DNA of 64,000 nucleotides from PBB1 sp031380885 (GTDB taxonomy: Bacteria > Pseudomonadota > Gammaproteobacteria > Burkholderiales > Burkholderiaceae_C). A program made the position numbers and the translations under genes. Every line of letters starts with the position of its first letter. Position 1 is the first letter of the stretch. This document shows, piece by piece, positions 1 through 11,312 of the stretch. The notes beneath the pieces were generated by a model that was not told the DNA's origin, did not search any database, and saw nothing but the letters and a program-made list of their open reading frames with translations. The stretch spans positions 1 through 64,000 of the forward strand of contig JANMXL010000064.1 in assembly GCA_031380885.1 (NCBI GenBank). The letters are read 5' to 3'.

Positions 1-1
1 G

Positions 2-184
2 ATCTTCAAGCCACTGCCCGAAGACGACCCGAAGCAGCGCCGCCCCGACATCACGATCGCCAAAAGCAAGCTCGGATGGGAGCCCAAGGTGTCGTTGCAA
101 GACGGTCTTGCACCCACGATCGCGTACTTCCGCGGCGTGGTCAGCGGCGAGGGCTGGTCATCTGAAAGCCTGGTCGGAGCTTGA
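2..184 (+). CDS. Sugar-nucleotide epimerase/decarboxylase (UDP-glucuronate decarboxylase-like), 3' end only
   Basis: The window opens inside this gene; only the last 60 codons are present, ending in TGA. The visible tail contains RRPDITIAKSKLGWEPKVSL followed by an LQDGLAPTIAYF-type helix. This is the characteristic C-terminal signature of extended short-chain dehydrogenases acting on UDP-sugars, above all UDP-glucuronate decarboxylases (UDP-xylose synthases). The Rossmann NAD site and the YxxxK catalytic pair lie upstream of the window, so the substrate cannot be fixed here. It is followed by a gap of about 120 bases and then the convergent end of the phytochrome operon. UDP-xylose synthase is the best guess; another dehydratase or epimerase of the same fold is possible. 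Confidence 0.75.
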   Translation: MFKPLPEDDPKQRRPDITIAKSKLGWEPKVSLQDGLAPTIAYFRGVVSGEGWSSESLVGA

Positions 185-303
185 TCCGAGAAGCAGGGCA
201 GGGCCGATACCCAGCGCTCGAACACGCCTGCCGTTTGTAGGTTCACTCGGCGCACCGCCAGATCGTGAGCCACAAGGAAATCACGCCTTGATCAAAAACA
301 ACA

Positions 304-1950
304 TCAAGATGCTTGTGCGCCTTCTTGTGTCTCAGCGGGCCCCGTTTTTTTCAGAATGTTTTCCAACTCTTCGAGGTTGGCCGGTTTGACCAAGTGGTGG
401 TCGAAACCAGCCTCGCGCGAACGCAGGCGATCCAGTTCCTGCCCATAGCCGGTGAGGGCGATCAGCACCGTTCGGCGAAGTGGAACGTGGCGCCGAATCT
501 GACGGGCCGTTTCGTAGCCGTCCAATCCCGGCAGTCCGATGTCGAGTGCTATCGCATCGGGCATGAATTCGATGGCCGATGCCAGAGCACTCGGTCCATC
601 GTTCGCCACCCGAACCTCATGCCCGTTGAACGTCAGCAGCATGGCCAAGCTTTCGGCTGCATCAAGATTGTCATCAACCACCAGAACGCGATGCCCTTTT
701 TGAGCCGGTGTTGTGTGGGCAGCCAACTCAGGAAGCGGGGTCAAAGCAAGCGCGGGTGCATCGGCTGACGGCAAACGCACGGTGAATTCGCTGCCCTGTC
801 CAACGATGCTTTGCGCCATCACTGCACCACCGTGCAGTTCGACCAATCGCTGCACCAGACACAGGCCGATGCCGAGCCCACCTTGCGAACGGTCGAGGGA
901 CCGTTCGGCTTGCTTGAACATCTGGAAGATGTCCGGCAAAAGCTCTGGCGGGATGCCAATACCGTTGTCGCTCACTTTAAGCACCGCAGACGCCCCGTCG
1001 AGCCTCATCGTCAGTTCGATTCGGCCACCGGGCTCTGTGAATTTGGCGGCGTTGATTAGCAAATTGACAACCACTTGTTCAAGTCGCGCTCCGTCCGCTA
1101 GCAACCACACTGGCTGCTGCGGCAGCACCACTTCCAATCGGTGCCCGAGCTGCGTCATCAGCGTTTGCACCGTTTCAACAGAGCGCTCCAACACAGTACC
1201 GAAAGCAATCCTTGCCTTGCGCAGCAGTACCCTACCCGTGGTGATGCGTGAGACTTCCAGCAGATCATTGACCAGATGGTTGAGCTGCCTGACCTGCCGA
1301 TCGATGACGGCGTGTGCCTGTTGGTGAATCGGGTCTTGTGCTTTTTGCTTTTGAAGCAAATACACCGCGTTGGAAATCGATCCCAGCGGATTACGCAACT
1401 CGTGGCTGAGCATCGCCAGAAACTCGTCCTTGCGTCGATCCGCTTCGGCCAATGCTTCAGTTTGTTCCTTCAGCTTCTGCTCAGATTCACAGAGGCGGGC
1501 CGCTTCGATGTTGCGCTGTCTCATCAGCTCGTATCGCTCGATCGCATTCACCACGGAGCGGGTCAGGCTTTCCGGCGTGGTCCAGCTCTTGCCGATGTAG
1601 TCCTGCGCGCCGGCGCGCAGCAGCCTGCTGCAGTCGGCGTCGTCCACGCCGTTCCAGCCTGTGATAACGACCACCGGGCACGGCGGTTGGTTGCTGCCGG
1701 CACACAGTTCCATCAAAACCCGGTGCGCATCGATGTCCGGCAGATGAAAGTCAAGCAGGATGCAATCAAATGGCGGATCGCCGGGCGCCGCCGCCTGCGC
1801 ATCGTGGATCATCTGCAATGCGCTGACCCCGAGTTCGGCGTCGGTGAACCGATAACGCTTCGTCGAACCGCGCAGCAGCATCTGCCGCAGGTCGGCACGG
1901 TCGTCGGCGTTGTCGTCGATCACCATCATGCGGCAAACGGTGTTGCTCAT
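304..1950 (-). CDS. Hybrid sensor: REC - histidine kinase - REC, last gene of the phytochrome operon
   Basis: 548 residues beginning MSNTVCRMMVIDDNADD. An N-terminal receiver (about residues 8-130, phospho-acceptor in CILLDFHLPD) is followed by a coiled linker, a HisKA dimerisation helix (DEFLAMLSHELRNPLGSI, phospho-accepting His) and an HATPase domain (VNLLINAAKFTEPGGR, DNGIGIPPE, GLGIGLCL). A second receiver ends the protein (VLVVDDNLDAAESL, ALDIGLPGLDGYE). There is no membrane segment or input domain, so the signal probably arrives by phosphotransfer onto the first receiver. The ATG overlaps the TGA of the upstream response regulator (ATGA), so translational coupling is likely. A longer reading from 2082 exists but its extra 44 residues lie inside the upstream gene; the MSNT start is preferred. 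No DNA-binding output domain is present. Confidence 0.9.
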   Translation of the reverse strand: MSNTVCRMMVIDDNADDRADLRQMLLRGSTKRYRFTDAELGVSALQMIHDAQAAAPGDPPFDCILLDFHLPDIDAHRVLMELCAGSNQPPCPVVVITGWNGVDDADCSRLLRAGAQDYIGKSWTTPESLTRSVVNAIERYELMRQRNIEAARLCESEQKLKEQTEALAEADRRKDEFLAMLSHELRNPLGSISNAVYLLQKQKAQDPIHQQAHAVIDRQVRQLNHLVNDLLEVSRITTGRVLLRKARIAFGTVLERSVETVQTLMTQLGHRLEVVLPQQPVWLLADGARLEQVVVNLLINAAKFTEPGGRIELTMRLDGASAVLKVSDNGIGIPPELLPDIFQMFKQAERSLDRSQGGLGIGLCLVQRLVELHGGAVMAQSIVGQGSEFTVRLPSADAPALALTPLPELAAHTTPAQKGHRVLVVDDNLDAAESLAMLLTFNGHEVRVANDGPSALASAIEFMPDAIALDIGLPGLDGYETARQIRRHVPLRRTVLIALTGYGQELDRLRSREAGFDHHLVKPANLEELENILKKTGPAETQEGAQAS

Positions 1951-2383
1951 TTTTCCAGCTCGCGCCCGAGGGGCAGCAGCACCATGGTCAACCAGTAAAT
2001 AAAGATCGTTTTCAGCGTTTCCAGGTGAGTGGCGTGGTTGACCGACTTGATGTGATAAGCGATCGATCCCTGCTGGTAGCAAAAATCGACATCGCGCGGG
2101 TTCAAAGACGCGCTGATCACCACCACCGGCACCGCGCGCAGCTTGTCGTCGGCCTTGATCTGCTGCAAGGCGGCGCGTCCATCGTCATTTGGTGTGTTCA
2201 GGTCAAGCAGCACGAGTGCGGGAAGGCTGTTGTTTTGCAGGCATTCACGCATCTGGGCGACACATTCAGTGCCGGAGATGGCCCGCCGCACCTGATTGCC
2301 GACGCCAGCGAGTCGCATCGCTTCGATCACCGTCTCGTAGTCACCGTCGTTGTCTTCAACGATCAGTACGTGGTGGGTTCTGC

Positions 2384-2387
<4 letters not shown>
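1947..2387 (-). CDS. Single-domain response regulator (Rcp1/CheY-like) of the phytochrome operon
   Basis: 146 residues starting MSRTHHVLIVEDNDGDYE. It is a stand-alone receiver of the Rcp type that pairs with phytochrome kinases: acidic pocket EDN, phospho-acceptor Asp in LVLLDLNTPNDDG, switch Ser in VVVISASLN, and the conserved Lys in YHIKSVNH. The C-terminal extension (FIYWLTMVLLP) is typical of phytochrome-linked receivers, in which it takes part in dimer contacts. The start ATG overlaps the phytochrome stop (ATGA) and its own TGA overlaps the next start. With no output domain it most likely relays phosphate from the phytochrome to the downstream hybrid kinase; that relay is inference from gene order. 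Confidence 0.92.
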
Positions 2388-4788
<2,401 letters not shown>

Positions 4789-4792
<4 letters not shown>

Positions 4793-5499
4793 TCGTGTGC
4801 AGTGGGCTGAGCAGGAAAAGGCAAAGGCGAATGCTCGGCAAACGCCGGTGAATCAGATGACTTGACCAAGCCGAGGTCGAAGTGCGTCGGAAAGCCCGGG
4901 AACAGCCACGCTCCCAGCGCATCGAAGGTCTGATTGGCGCTGTGCAGCATCTCGTCGCGGCCGCCTGCGCAATCAGCATCTCGAGCCATCAAGGCTGCGC
5001 AAAACGCCTTCCATCGCGAACCTGTCTGCGCGCCATAGCCATCGAAGAACGATGCGCCCGACACGGCGGTCAGCCCGATATGGCGGTGCAGGTTCTTGAT
5101 GATGATTTGTCCACCCAGCGTGGCGCCTTCAATCACATAAAGGCAGCCCCAAAGCTGCGCTTCGGTTGTCAACGGCGGCAACGAGCGGCAATGTGGCAGT
5201 GCCGCGATGGATGGGTCGGTATGGCCCAGCGACAAAAGATCTTCGCGCAGTCGCGGTGTCTTGCGGCGCAAGGAGTAATCGACGTCAATCGTTGCCCACC
5301 AGGGCAGCCCAGTCAGGGCACATTCAAGCGGATCGTAGAAGCCGTGCAGCTTTTGTACGAACTGCAGGTAGGTGGAGAGCGTCAGATCTGCGTTAAGCAG
5401 CGGTAATCGACGTTCCAGCGCAGCGTGTCGAGCGCCAGTGGCTTCTTTCAAACATTTCAACATGATGCGAAGCCAGTAAGACAGCAGATAGCTTGACAT
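4789..5499 (-). CDS. bphO: Biliverdin-producing heme oxygenase (BphO type)
   Basis: About 236 residues. The family signature LKEATGARHAALERRLPLL holds the proximal heme-ligand His (residue 25 from this start). The distal-helix region has YVIEGATLGGQIIIKNL, matching the YVxxGSxLGG motif of bacterial heme oxygenases. It opens heme to biliverdin, Fe and CO and thus makes the chromophore for the phytochrome gene it overlaps by ATGA. The start is uncertain: ATG at 5499 places His at the usual position about 25, an internal ATG at 5463 gives a shorter N-terminus, and a longer frame reaches 5571; no strong Shine-Dalgarno decides. The divergent ParA gene begins about 190 bases away, so the operon promoter must lie in that gap. 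Confidence 0.92.
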
Positions 5500-5692
5500 T
5501 GAATGTTGACTCGGTCGAGCAGTTTTTATGAAGCCGTCCAGGTGTGCTGTTCGCCCTTGCGTGGCCGCCACGATTCCCGGGGCGGTTCAAAGTGACCGAG
5601 CGCTGTGGGTGCAGCGTGGCAGCAGCCGTCGCGGTGGCGGCTTTGTTGCAGCGCACAATGCACTTCCACTGCAGCTGGATCGAGGTTTTGAA

Positions 5693-6457
5693 ATGCGTCG
5701 CGTTGTTTTCAACCAGAAGGGCGGGGTCGGCAAGTCCACCATCACCTGCAACCTGGCCGCCATCGCGGCTCATCAGGGGCAGCGCACGCTGGTGATCGAC
5801 CTCGATCGGCAGGGCAATTCCAGTCGCTACCTGACCGGGGCCGATGCCGAGGAAGGTTCTGCGGGGGCAGCGGAGTTCTTCGACGCGACGCTGAAATTCA
5901 GCGTGCGCTCGCCGAATACCGCCGACTTCATCATCGCGACGCCGTGGGAAAACCTGCACCTGATGCAAGCCAGCGCGGCGCTGGATGAACTGCATGGCAA
6001 GTTGGAGAGTCGCCACAAGATCTACAAGCTGCGCGACGCGCTGGTGGAGTTGGCCGACGACTACGACTCGATTTGGATCGACACGCCGCCCGCGCTGAAT
6101 TTCTACACCCGCTCGGCACTGATCGCGGCCGAGGGCTGCCTGATCCCGTTCGATTGCGACGACTTTTCACGCCGCGCGCTGTACGGCCTGCTGGAAAGCG
6201 TCAAGGAGATCCAGGCCGATCACAACCCGGACCTGCTGATCGAGGGCATCGTCGTCAACCAGTTCCAGCCCCGCGCCAGCCTGCCACAGCGCACGGTGCA
6301 GGAACTGATCGCCGAGGGCCTGCCCGTGCTCGAGCCCTACCTGAGCGCCAGCGTGAAGATCAAGGAGTCGCACGAGCTGGCGCGCCCGATGATCCACCTC
6401 GACCCGCGCCACAAGCTGACGCAGGAGTTTGTGGCGCTGTACGACACGCTGGCCTGA
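5693..6457 (+). CDS. ParA-family ATPase
   Basis: 254 residues starting MRRVVFNQKGGVGKST. The deviant Walker A KGGVGKST with its signature first Lys is at the N-terminus. The A' motif region reads LVIDLDRQGNSS, and Walker B is DYDSIWIDTPPALNF. The ATG is chosen because a GAGG ribosome-binding site sits about 8 bases upstream and the Walker box belongs at the extreme N-terminus; the frame is open further upstream without homology. No ParB gene or centromere-like repeats are adjacent, so this is a stand-alone ParA/MinD-like ATPase that may position some cargo other than a plasmid. Its specific role is unknown. It is divergent from the phytochrome operon. Confidence 0.9.
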   Translation: MRRVVFNQKGGVGKSTITCNLAAIAAHQGQRTLVIDLDRQGNSSRYLTGADAEEGSAGAAEFFDATLKFSVRSPNTADFIIATPWENLHLMQASAALDELHGKLESRHKIYKLRDALVELADDYDSIWIDTPPALNFYTRSALIAAEGCLIPFDCDDFSRRALYGLLESVKEIQADHNPDLLIEGIVVNQFQPRASLPQRTVQELIAEGLPVLEPYLSASVKIKESHELARPMIHLDPRHKLTQEFVALYDTLA

Positions 6458-6577
6458 GGTCGCGTTCGCCTGTTTCTGAAAGGTCCGACAAGCAGGATTC
6501 GACAGGCCTGATGAGCACATGCGTTGCAAGGCCTGCGTGCTATCTTCATCGCCCAAGCCATAACAGGATCGACACCC

Positions 6578-7360
6578 ATGAGCTACGACATCGATCTCTC
6601 CGGCCGCGTCGCGCTGGTCACCGGCGCCTCCAGCGGCCTCGGCACGCAATTCGCGAAAACCTTGGCCAAGGCCGGTGCGGCCGTGGTGCTGGCCGGGCGC
6701 AACATGGAGCGGCTGAAAACGCTGCGCGCCGAAATCGAAGGCGATGGTGGCGACGCGCACGTTGTCGTGCTCGACCCGACCGAGGTGGCGAGCATCCGCT
6801 CGGCCGTGGCACATGCCGAAACCGAGATGGGCACGATCGACATCCTGGTCAACAACTCCGGCGTCAGCACCACGCAGAAGCTGACCGAGGTGACCGAGGA
6901 CGACTACGACTTCGTGTTCGACATCAACACCCGCGGCAGCTTCTTTGTTGCGCAGGAAGTCGGCAAGCGGATGATCGCGCGGGCCAAGGGCGCCGCGCCC
7001 GGCACCTACACCGGCGGGCGCATCGTCAACATCGCGTCGATGGCTGGGCTGAAGGTGCTGAGCAAGATCGGCGTCTACAGCATGAGCAAGGCGGCAGTGA
7101 TCCACATGACCCGCGCCATGGCGCTCGAATGGGGCAAGCACGGCATCAACGTCAACGCGATCTGCCCTGGCTACATCGACACCGACATGAACCACCACGA
7201 GTGGCTGACCGACGCCGGCAAGCGGCTGGTCGACACGCTGCCGCGCAAGCGCATCGGCCAGCCAAAGGATCTGGACGTGGTGCTGATGATGCTGTGCGCC
7301 AACGAAAGCCATTTCGTCAATGGCGCCGTGATCCAGGCGGACGACGGCTATGCGCTCTGA
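6578..7360 (+). CDS. Short-chain dehydrogenase/reductase
   Basis: 260 residues. A classical SDR: cofactor-binding TGASSGLG near residue 16, NNSG structural motif, catalytic Ser in NIASMAG, and Tyr/Lys in YSMSKAAV. Length and the C-terminal VNGAVIQADDGYAL match the family. The usual Asp that selects NAD is replaced by an AGRN stretch after the second strand, which favours NADP. It precedes the 3-oxoacid CoA-transferase genes by about 110 bases, so a role in beta-hydroxyacid or acyl metabolism is plausible but not shown. Start chosen at MSYDIDLSG; the extra residues of the longer frame are not conserved-looking. Confidence 0.88.
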   Translation: MSYDIDLSGRVALVTGASSGLGTQFAKTLAKAGAAVVLAGRNMERLKTLRAEIEGDGGDAHVVVLDPTEVASIRSAVAHAETEMGTIDILVNNSGVSTTQKLTEVTEDDYDFVFDINTRGSFFVAQEVGKRMIARAKGAAPGTYTGGRIVNIASMAGLKVLSKIGVYSMSKAAVIHMTRAMALEWGKHGINVNAICPGYIDTDMNHHEWLTDAGKRLVDTLPRKRIGQPKDLDVVLMMLCANESHFVNGAVIQADDGYAL

Positions 7361-7470
7361 GCCGCGGCCGTGCAGACGTCTCCAAGCCCTGCGCCCGGCG
7401 ACGGCACAATCCGGAACCGGTGTGGCCAATTGACCGGTGGACACGACTCTGAGTCCTGGAGAGGAATGCA

Positions 7471-8202
7471 ATGAACAAGGTGTATCCGAGCGCTGACGCG
7501 GCGCTCAAGGGCGTCGTTGCCGACGGCCAGTTGCTGGCCGTGGGCGGCTTCGGTCTGTGCGGCATTCCCGAGGCGCTGATCGCGGCACTGCGCGACAGCG
7601 GTGTCAAGAACCTGACGGTAATCTCGAACAACGCGGGCGTCGACGGATTCGGTCTGGGCCAGTTGCTGGAAACCCGCCAGATCAAGAAGATGATTTCCAG
7701 CTACGTCGGCGAGAACAAGGAGTTCGAGCGCCAGTACCTGGCGGGCGAACTGGAACTCGACTTCACGCCGCAAGGCACGCTGGCCGAGAAGCTGCGTGCC
7801 GGTGGCGCCGGCATCCCCGCGTTTTTCACCAAGACCGGTGTCGGCACGTTGGTGGCCGAAGGCAAGGAAACCCGCGAGTTCGACGGCTCGGTCTACGTGA
7901 TGGAACGCGCGCTGTGCCCCGAGGTCAGCCTGGTGAAGGCCTGGAAGGCCGATGAGAGCGGCAACCTGCTGTTTCGCCGCACCGCGCGCAACTTCAACCC
8001 GGCGGTGGCGATGGCCGGCCGCATCACCATCGCCGAGGTCGAGGAGATCGTGCCGACTGGCACCTTCGACCCGGATTCGGTGCACCTGCCCGGCATCTAT
8101 GTGCACCGCCTGGTGCTCAACAAGAACCCCGAGAAGCGCATCGAGAAGCGCACGCTGACTGAGAAATCGACAGAGAAACCGGCACAGAAAGCGGGAGCCT
8201 GA
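7471..8202 (+). CDS. scoA: 3-oxoacid (succinyl-CoA:acetoacetate) CoA-transferase, subunit A
   Basis: 243 residues. The alpha subunit of the class I CoA-transferase family, with the glycine-rich CoA-binding loop VGGFGLCGIPEALI near residue 25 and the partner motif AGIPAFFTKTGVGT. It moves CoA from succinyl-CoA to acetoacetate (or a related 3-oxoacid) with subunit B, allowing ketone-body or polyhydroxybutyrate breakdown products to enter the TCA cycle. GGAG-type ribosome-binding sequence (GGAGAGGAATGCA) precedes the ATG. The subunit B gene follows after 2 bases. A short Glu/Lys-rich tail at the C-terminus is lineage-specific. Confidence 0.95.
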   Translation: MNKVYPSADAALKGVVADGQLLAVGGFGLCGIPEALIAALRDSGVKNLTVISNNAGVDGFGLGQLLETRQIKKMISSYVGENKEFERQYLAGELELDFTPQGTLAEKLRAGGAGIPAFFTKTGVGTLVAEGKETREFDGSVYVMERALCPEVSLVKAWKADESGNLLFRRTARNFNPAVAMAGRITIAEVEEIVPTGTFDPDSVHLPGIYVHRLVLNKNPEKRIEKRTLTEKSTEKPAQKAGA

Positions 8203-8204
8203 CC

Positions 8205-8843
<639 letters not shown>

Positions 8844-8988
8844 ACCGGCTGGGAATGTCAGAAATTCTGTGGGTGAGGCGGTTTTCTGAATTGGCTGTTG
8901 TCGCAGATGGCGTTGGTGCGGACATGGGGCGCAGTCGATCAGAGGCTGTTCAACGGGGTCACTCCACGAACAGCATCACCACAGATTT

Positions 8989-9510
8989 TCAGAACGACGG
9001 CGACGGTGTGCCGTCGGTGCACACGCCCTGGCGGGTGCGCACGTTGGTGATCATCGGCGGCTCGGTGACGCCTTCGGGCAGCGGGTCGGTGCTGAATGAC
9101 TTGCGCGTTGAGATCGAGAAGTACTTGCCGTTGGTGCGGTTGATCACAACGCCGGTGGCGTTGGCGCCGGTGCCGTTGGTCTTCGGGCCCGGCGCATCCT
9201 TGTTGTCCGGGTTGAAATCGGTCGCCGCGCCAAAGCTCATTTCCTTGTTGTCGATGGAGATCGGCGTCAGCTTGCCGGTGCGGGCGTTGGCGACACCTTT
9301 CTTCTCCAGGTCGATGGTGTATTCGATGCGAAAGTCGCCCTTGCGCGGTGGGTCTAGCTCGGTGCCGTAGATGATCTCGACGGTTTCCACGCCGCTGCAC
9401 ACCAGGTGCACTTTCGGCAGTGGGGCTGCCGCTTGGACCGATGGGTTCAGCGAGAGCGCCAGCAGTGCGACGCAAGCCAGGCGCGGAATGGATGTCTCGA
9501 ATGCCTTCAT
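8989..9510 (-). CDS. Exported protein of unknown function
   Basis: 173 residues. An N-terminal signal peptide (IPRLACVALLALSLNPSVQA, cleavage likely after AQA-type VQA) is followed by a beta-rich, soluble-looking domain with two Cys (LVCSGVETVE near the start and GVCTDGTPSPSF at the end) that could form a disulphide in the periplasm. I recognise no family. The ATG at 9510 is preferred over 9540 because AAGGAG lies about 8 bases upstream. It follows ppnP on the same strand with the frames nearly abutting. The substrate or role is unknown. Confidence 0.7.
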   Translation of the reverse strand: MKAFETSIPRLACVALLALSLNPSVQAAAPLPKVHLVCSGVETVEIIYGTELDPPRKGDFRIEYTIDLEKKGVANARTGKLTPISIDNKEMSFGAATDFNPDNKDAPGPKTNGTGANATGVVINRTNGKYFSISTRKSFSTDPLPEGVTEPPMITNVRTRQGVCTDGTPSPSF

Positions 9511-9536
9511 GCCCTGTTCTCCTTGGTGAGGGGCGT

Positions 9537-9848
9537 TCAACCGAAATGACAGATGTAGTGCAGTGCGTCGCTGACGTCGATGTCGAACGACGACTGACCG
9601 GGCACGCTGAACGACTGGCCACCGGCGCAGTCGACCCAGTCATTGCTGCCTGCGAGCTTCACCCGGCAGGCTCCTGCCACCAGCTCCATCACCTCGGGCG
9701 CGTCGGTGTTGAAAGTCAGGCTCGACGGCAGGATCACGCCGACGCTCTTCTTCGTGCCGTCGGGCAGCGTGAGGCTGTGCGACACGCATTTGCCATCGAA
9801 GTACACATTGGCGCGGGTGGCGATGGAGGCGGTGATCTGATCGGTCAT
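9537..9848 (-). CDS. ppnP: Pyrimidine/purine nucleoside phosphorylase (cupin fold)
   Basis: 103 residues, full length for the PpnP (formerly DUF1255/YaiE) family. Diagnostic stretches are ANVYFDGKCVSHSL, GVILPSSLTFNT, EVMELVAGACRVKLAG and the C-terminal SFDIDVSDALHYICHFG. The family is a small single-domain cupin that splits nucleosides with phosphate into base and ribose-1-phosphate. It is encoded between argG and the exported protein on the same strand. Confidence 0.95.
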   Translation of the reverse strand: MTDQITASIATRANVYFDGKCVSHSLTLPDGTKKSVGVILPSSLTFNTDAPEVMELVAGACRVKLAGSNDWVDCAGGQSFSVPGQSSFDIDVSDALHYICHFG

Positions 9849-9908
9849 GGCGGGGCAGTCGAGAGGTGCGTGATGGGTGTTCAGGGATGAATGCGGGCCG
9901 AGCGCAAC

Positions 9909-11264
9909 TCAGGTGCCGCCATCGTTCTTCAGGCCAGGATTCTCAAGGCCGGGCAGTGCCGAACCGCTGTCTTGCGACAGCAGGCCGGCCTGGGTGTAGA
10001 TGCCCAGCTTGTGGCGGGTGTCGGTGATGTCGAGGTTGCGCATGGTCAGCTGGCCGATGCGGTCGGCCGGCGAGAACGGCGCGTTCTCGACCTTCTCCAT
10101 GCTGAGCCGCGCGGGCGCATAGGTCAGGTTGGCCGACACGGTGTTCAGGATCGAGTAGTCGTTGCCGCGGCGCAGCTCGATCGTCACCTCGCCAGTGACA
10201 GCGCGCGCCACCCAGCGCTGCGCGGCCTCGCGCAGCATGATGGCCTGCGGGTCGAACCAGCGGCCCTGGTACAGCAGGCGGCCGAGCTTGCGGCCGCCTT
10301 CGCGGTACTGCTCGATGGTGTCTTCGTTGTGGATGCCGGTGACCAGCCGCTCGTAGGCGATGAACAGCAGCGCCAGGCCGGGCGCCTCGTAGATGCCGCG
10401 GCTCTTGGCCTCGATGATGCGGTTTTCGATCTGGTCGCTCATGCCCAGGCCGTGGCGCCCGCCGATCTGATTTGCTTCCAACATCAAGGCCACCCGGTCG
10501 CGGTACTCGACACCGTTCAGCGCCACCGGCTGGCCTTCGGCAAAGCGCACGCTGACGGTCTCGCGTTTGACTTCCACCTCGTCGCGCCAGAAGGCCACGC
10601 CCATGATCGGGTTGACGATGGTGATGCCGCTGTCGAGGTGCTCCAGGTCTTTCGCCTCGTGCGTCGCGCCGAGCAGGTTGGAGTCGGTCGAGTAGGCCTT
10701 CTCGGCGCTCATCTTGTAGCCGAAGCCGTGCGCCGTCATGAACGCGCTCATCTCGGTGCGGCCGCCCAGCTCGTCAATGAAGGTCTGGTCGAGCCAGGGC
10801 TTGTAGATCTTCAGCGCGGGGTTGGTCAGCAGGCCGTAGCGGTAGAAGCGCTCGATGTCGTTGCCCTTGAAAGTGCTGCCGTCGCCCCAGATGTTGACGT
10901 CGTCTTCCTTCATCGCCGCGACCAACATCGTGCCGGTGACCGCACGGCCGATCGGCGTGGTGTTGAAGTAGGTGATGCCGGCGGTGCTGATGTGGAAGGC
11001 GCCGGCCTGCAGCGCGGCGATGCCTTCAGCGACCAGCTGCTGGCGGCAGTCGATCAGCCGCGCGCACTCGGCGCCGTAGAGCATCGCCTTGCGCGGAATC
11101 TCGTCGTAGTCGGGCTCGTCAGGCTGGCCGAGGTGGGCGGTGTAGGCGTACGGCCGGGCGCCTTTGAGCTTCATCCAGTGCAGCGCGGCGCTGGTGTCGA
11201 GGCCGCCGGAAAACGCGATGCCGACCTTCTGGCCGAGGGGGAGGTGCTGAAGGATTGTGGACAT
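9909..11264 (-). CDS. argG: Argininosuccinate synthase (class 2)
   Basis: 451 residues, the longer ArgG type found in Escherichia coli and many proteobacteria. The ATP-pyrophosphatase P-loop SGGLDTSAALHWM is at the N-terminus (about residues 19-31). It joins citrulline and aspartate with ATP in the penultimate step of arginine synthesis. Other family blocks visible are WGDGSTFKGNDIERFYRYG and SRGIYEAPGLALL. Gene neighbours are not arginine genes, which is common because arg genes are scattered in betaproteobacteria. Confidence 0.97.
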   Translation of the reverse strand: MSTILQHLPLGQKVGIAFSGGLDTSAALHWMKLKGARPYAYTAHLGQPDEPDYDEIPRKAMLYGAECARLIDCRQQLVAEGIAALQAGAFHISTAGITYFNTTPIGRAVTGTMLVAAMKEDDVNIWGDGSTFKGNDIERFYRYGLLTNPALKIYKPWLDQTFIDELGGRTEMSAFMTAHGFGYKMSAEKAYSTDSNLLGATHEAKDLEHLDSGITIVNPIMGVAFWRDEVEVKRETVSVRFAEGQPVALNGVEYRDRVALMLEANQIGGRHGLGMSDQIENRIIEAKSRGIYEAPGLALLFIAYERLVTGIHNEDTIEQYREGGRKLGRLLYQGRWFDPQAIMLREAAQRWVARAVTGEVTIELRRGNDYSILNTVSANLTYAPARLSMEKVENAPFSPADRIGQLTMRNLDITDTRHKLGIYTQAGLLSQDSGSALPGLENPGLKNDGGT

Positions 11265-11312
11265 GGTCTGAGCGGGGTGAGGTCGGGTGTGACGCAGGCT
11301 GCGCTGCCGGGT

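Noticed and set aside
5528..5692. N-terminal extension of the ParA gene
   Set aside because: The frame is open but overlaps the phytochrome operon promoter region; the Walker box and GAGG site support the start at 5693.
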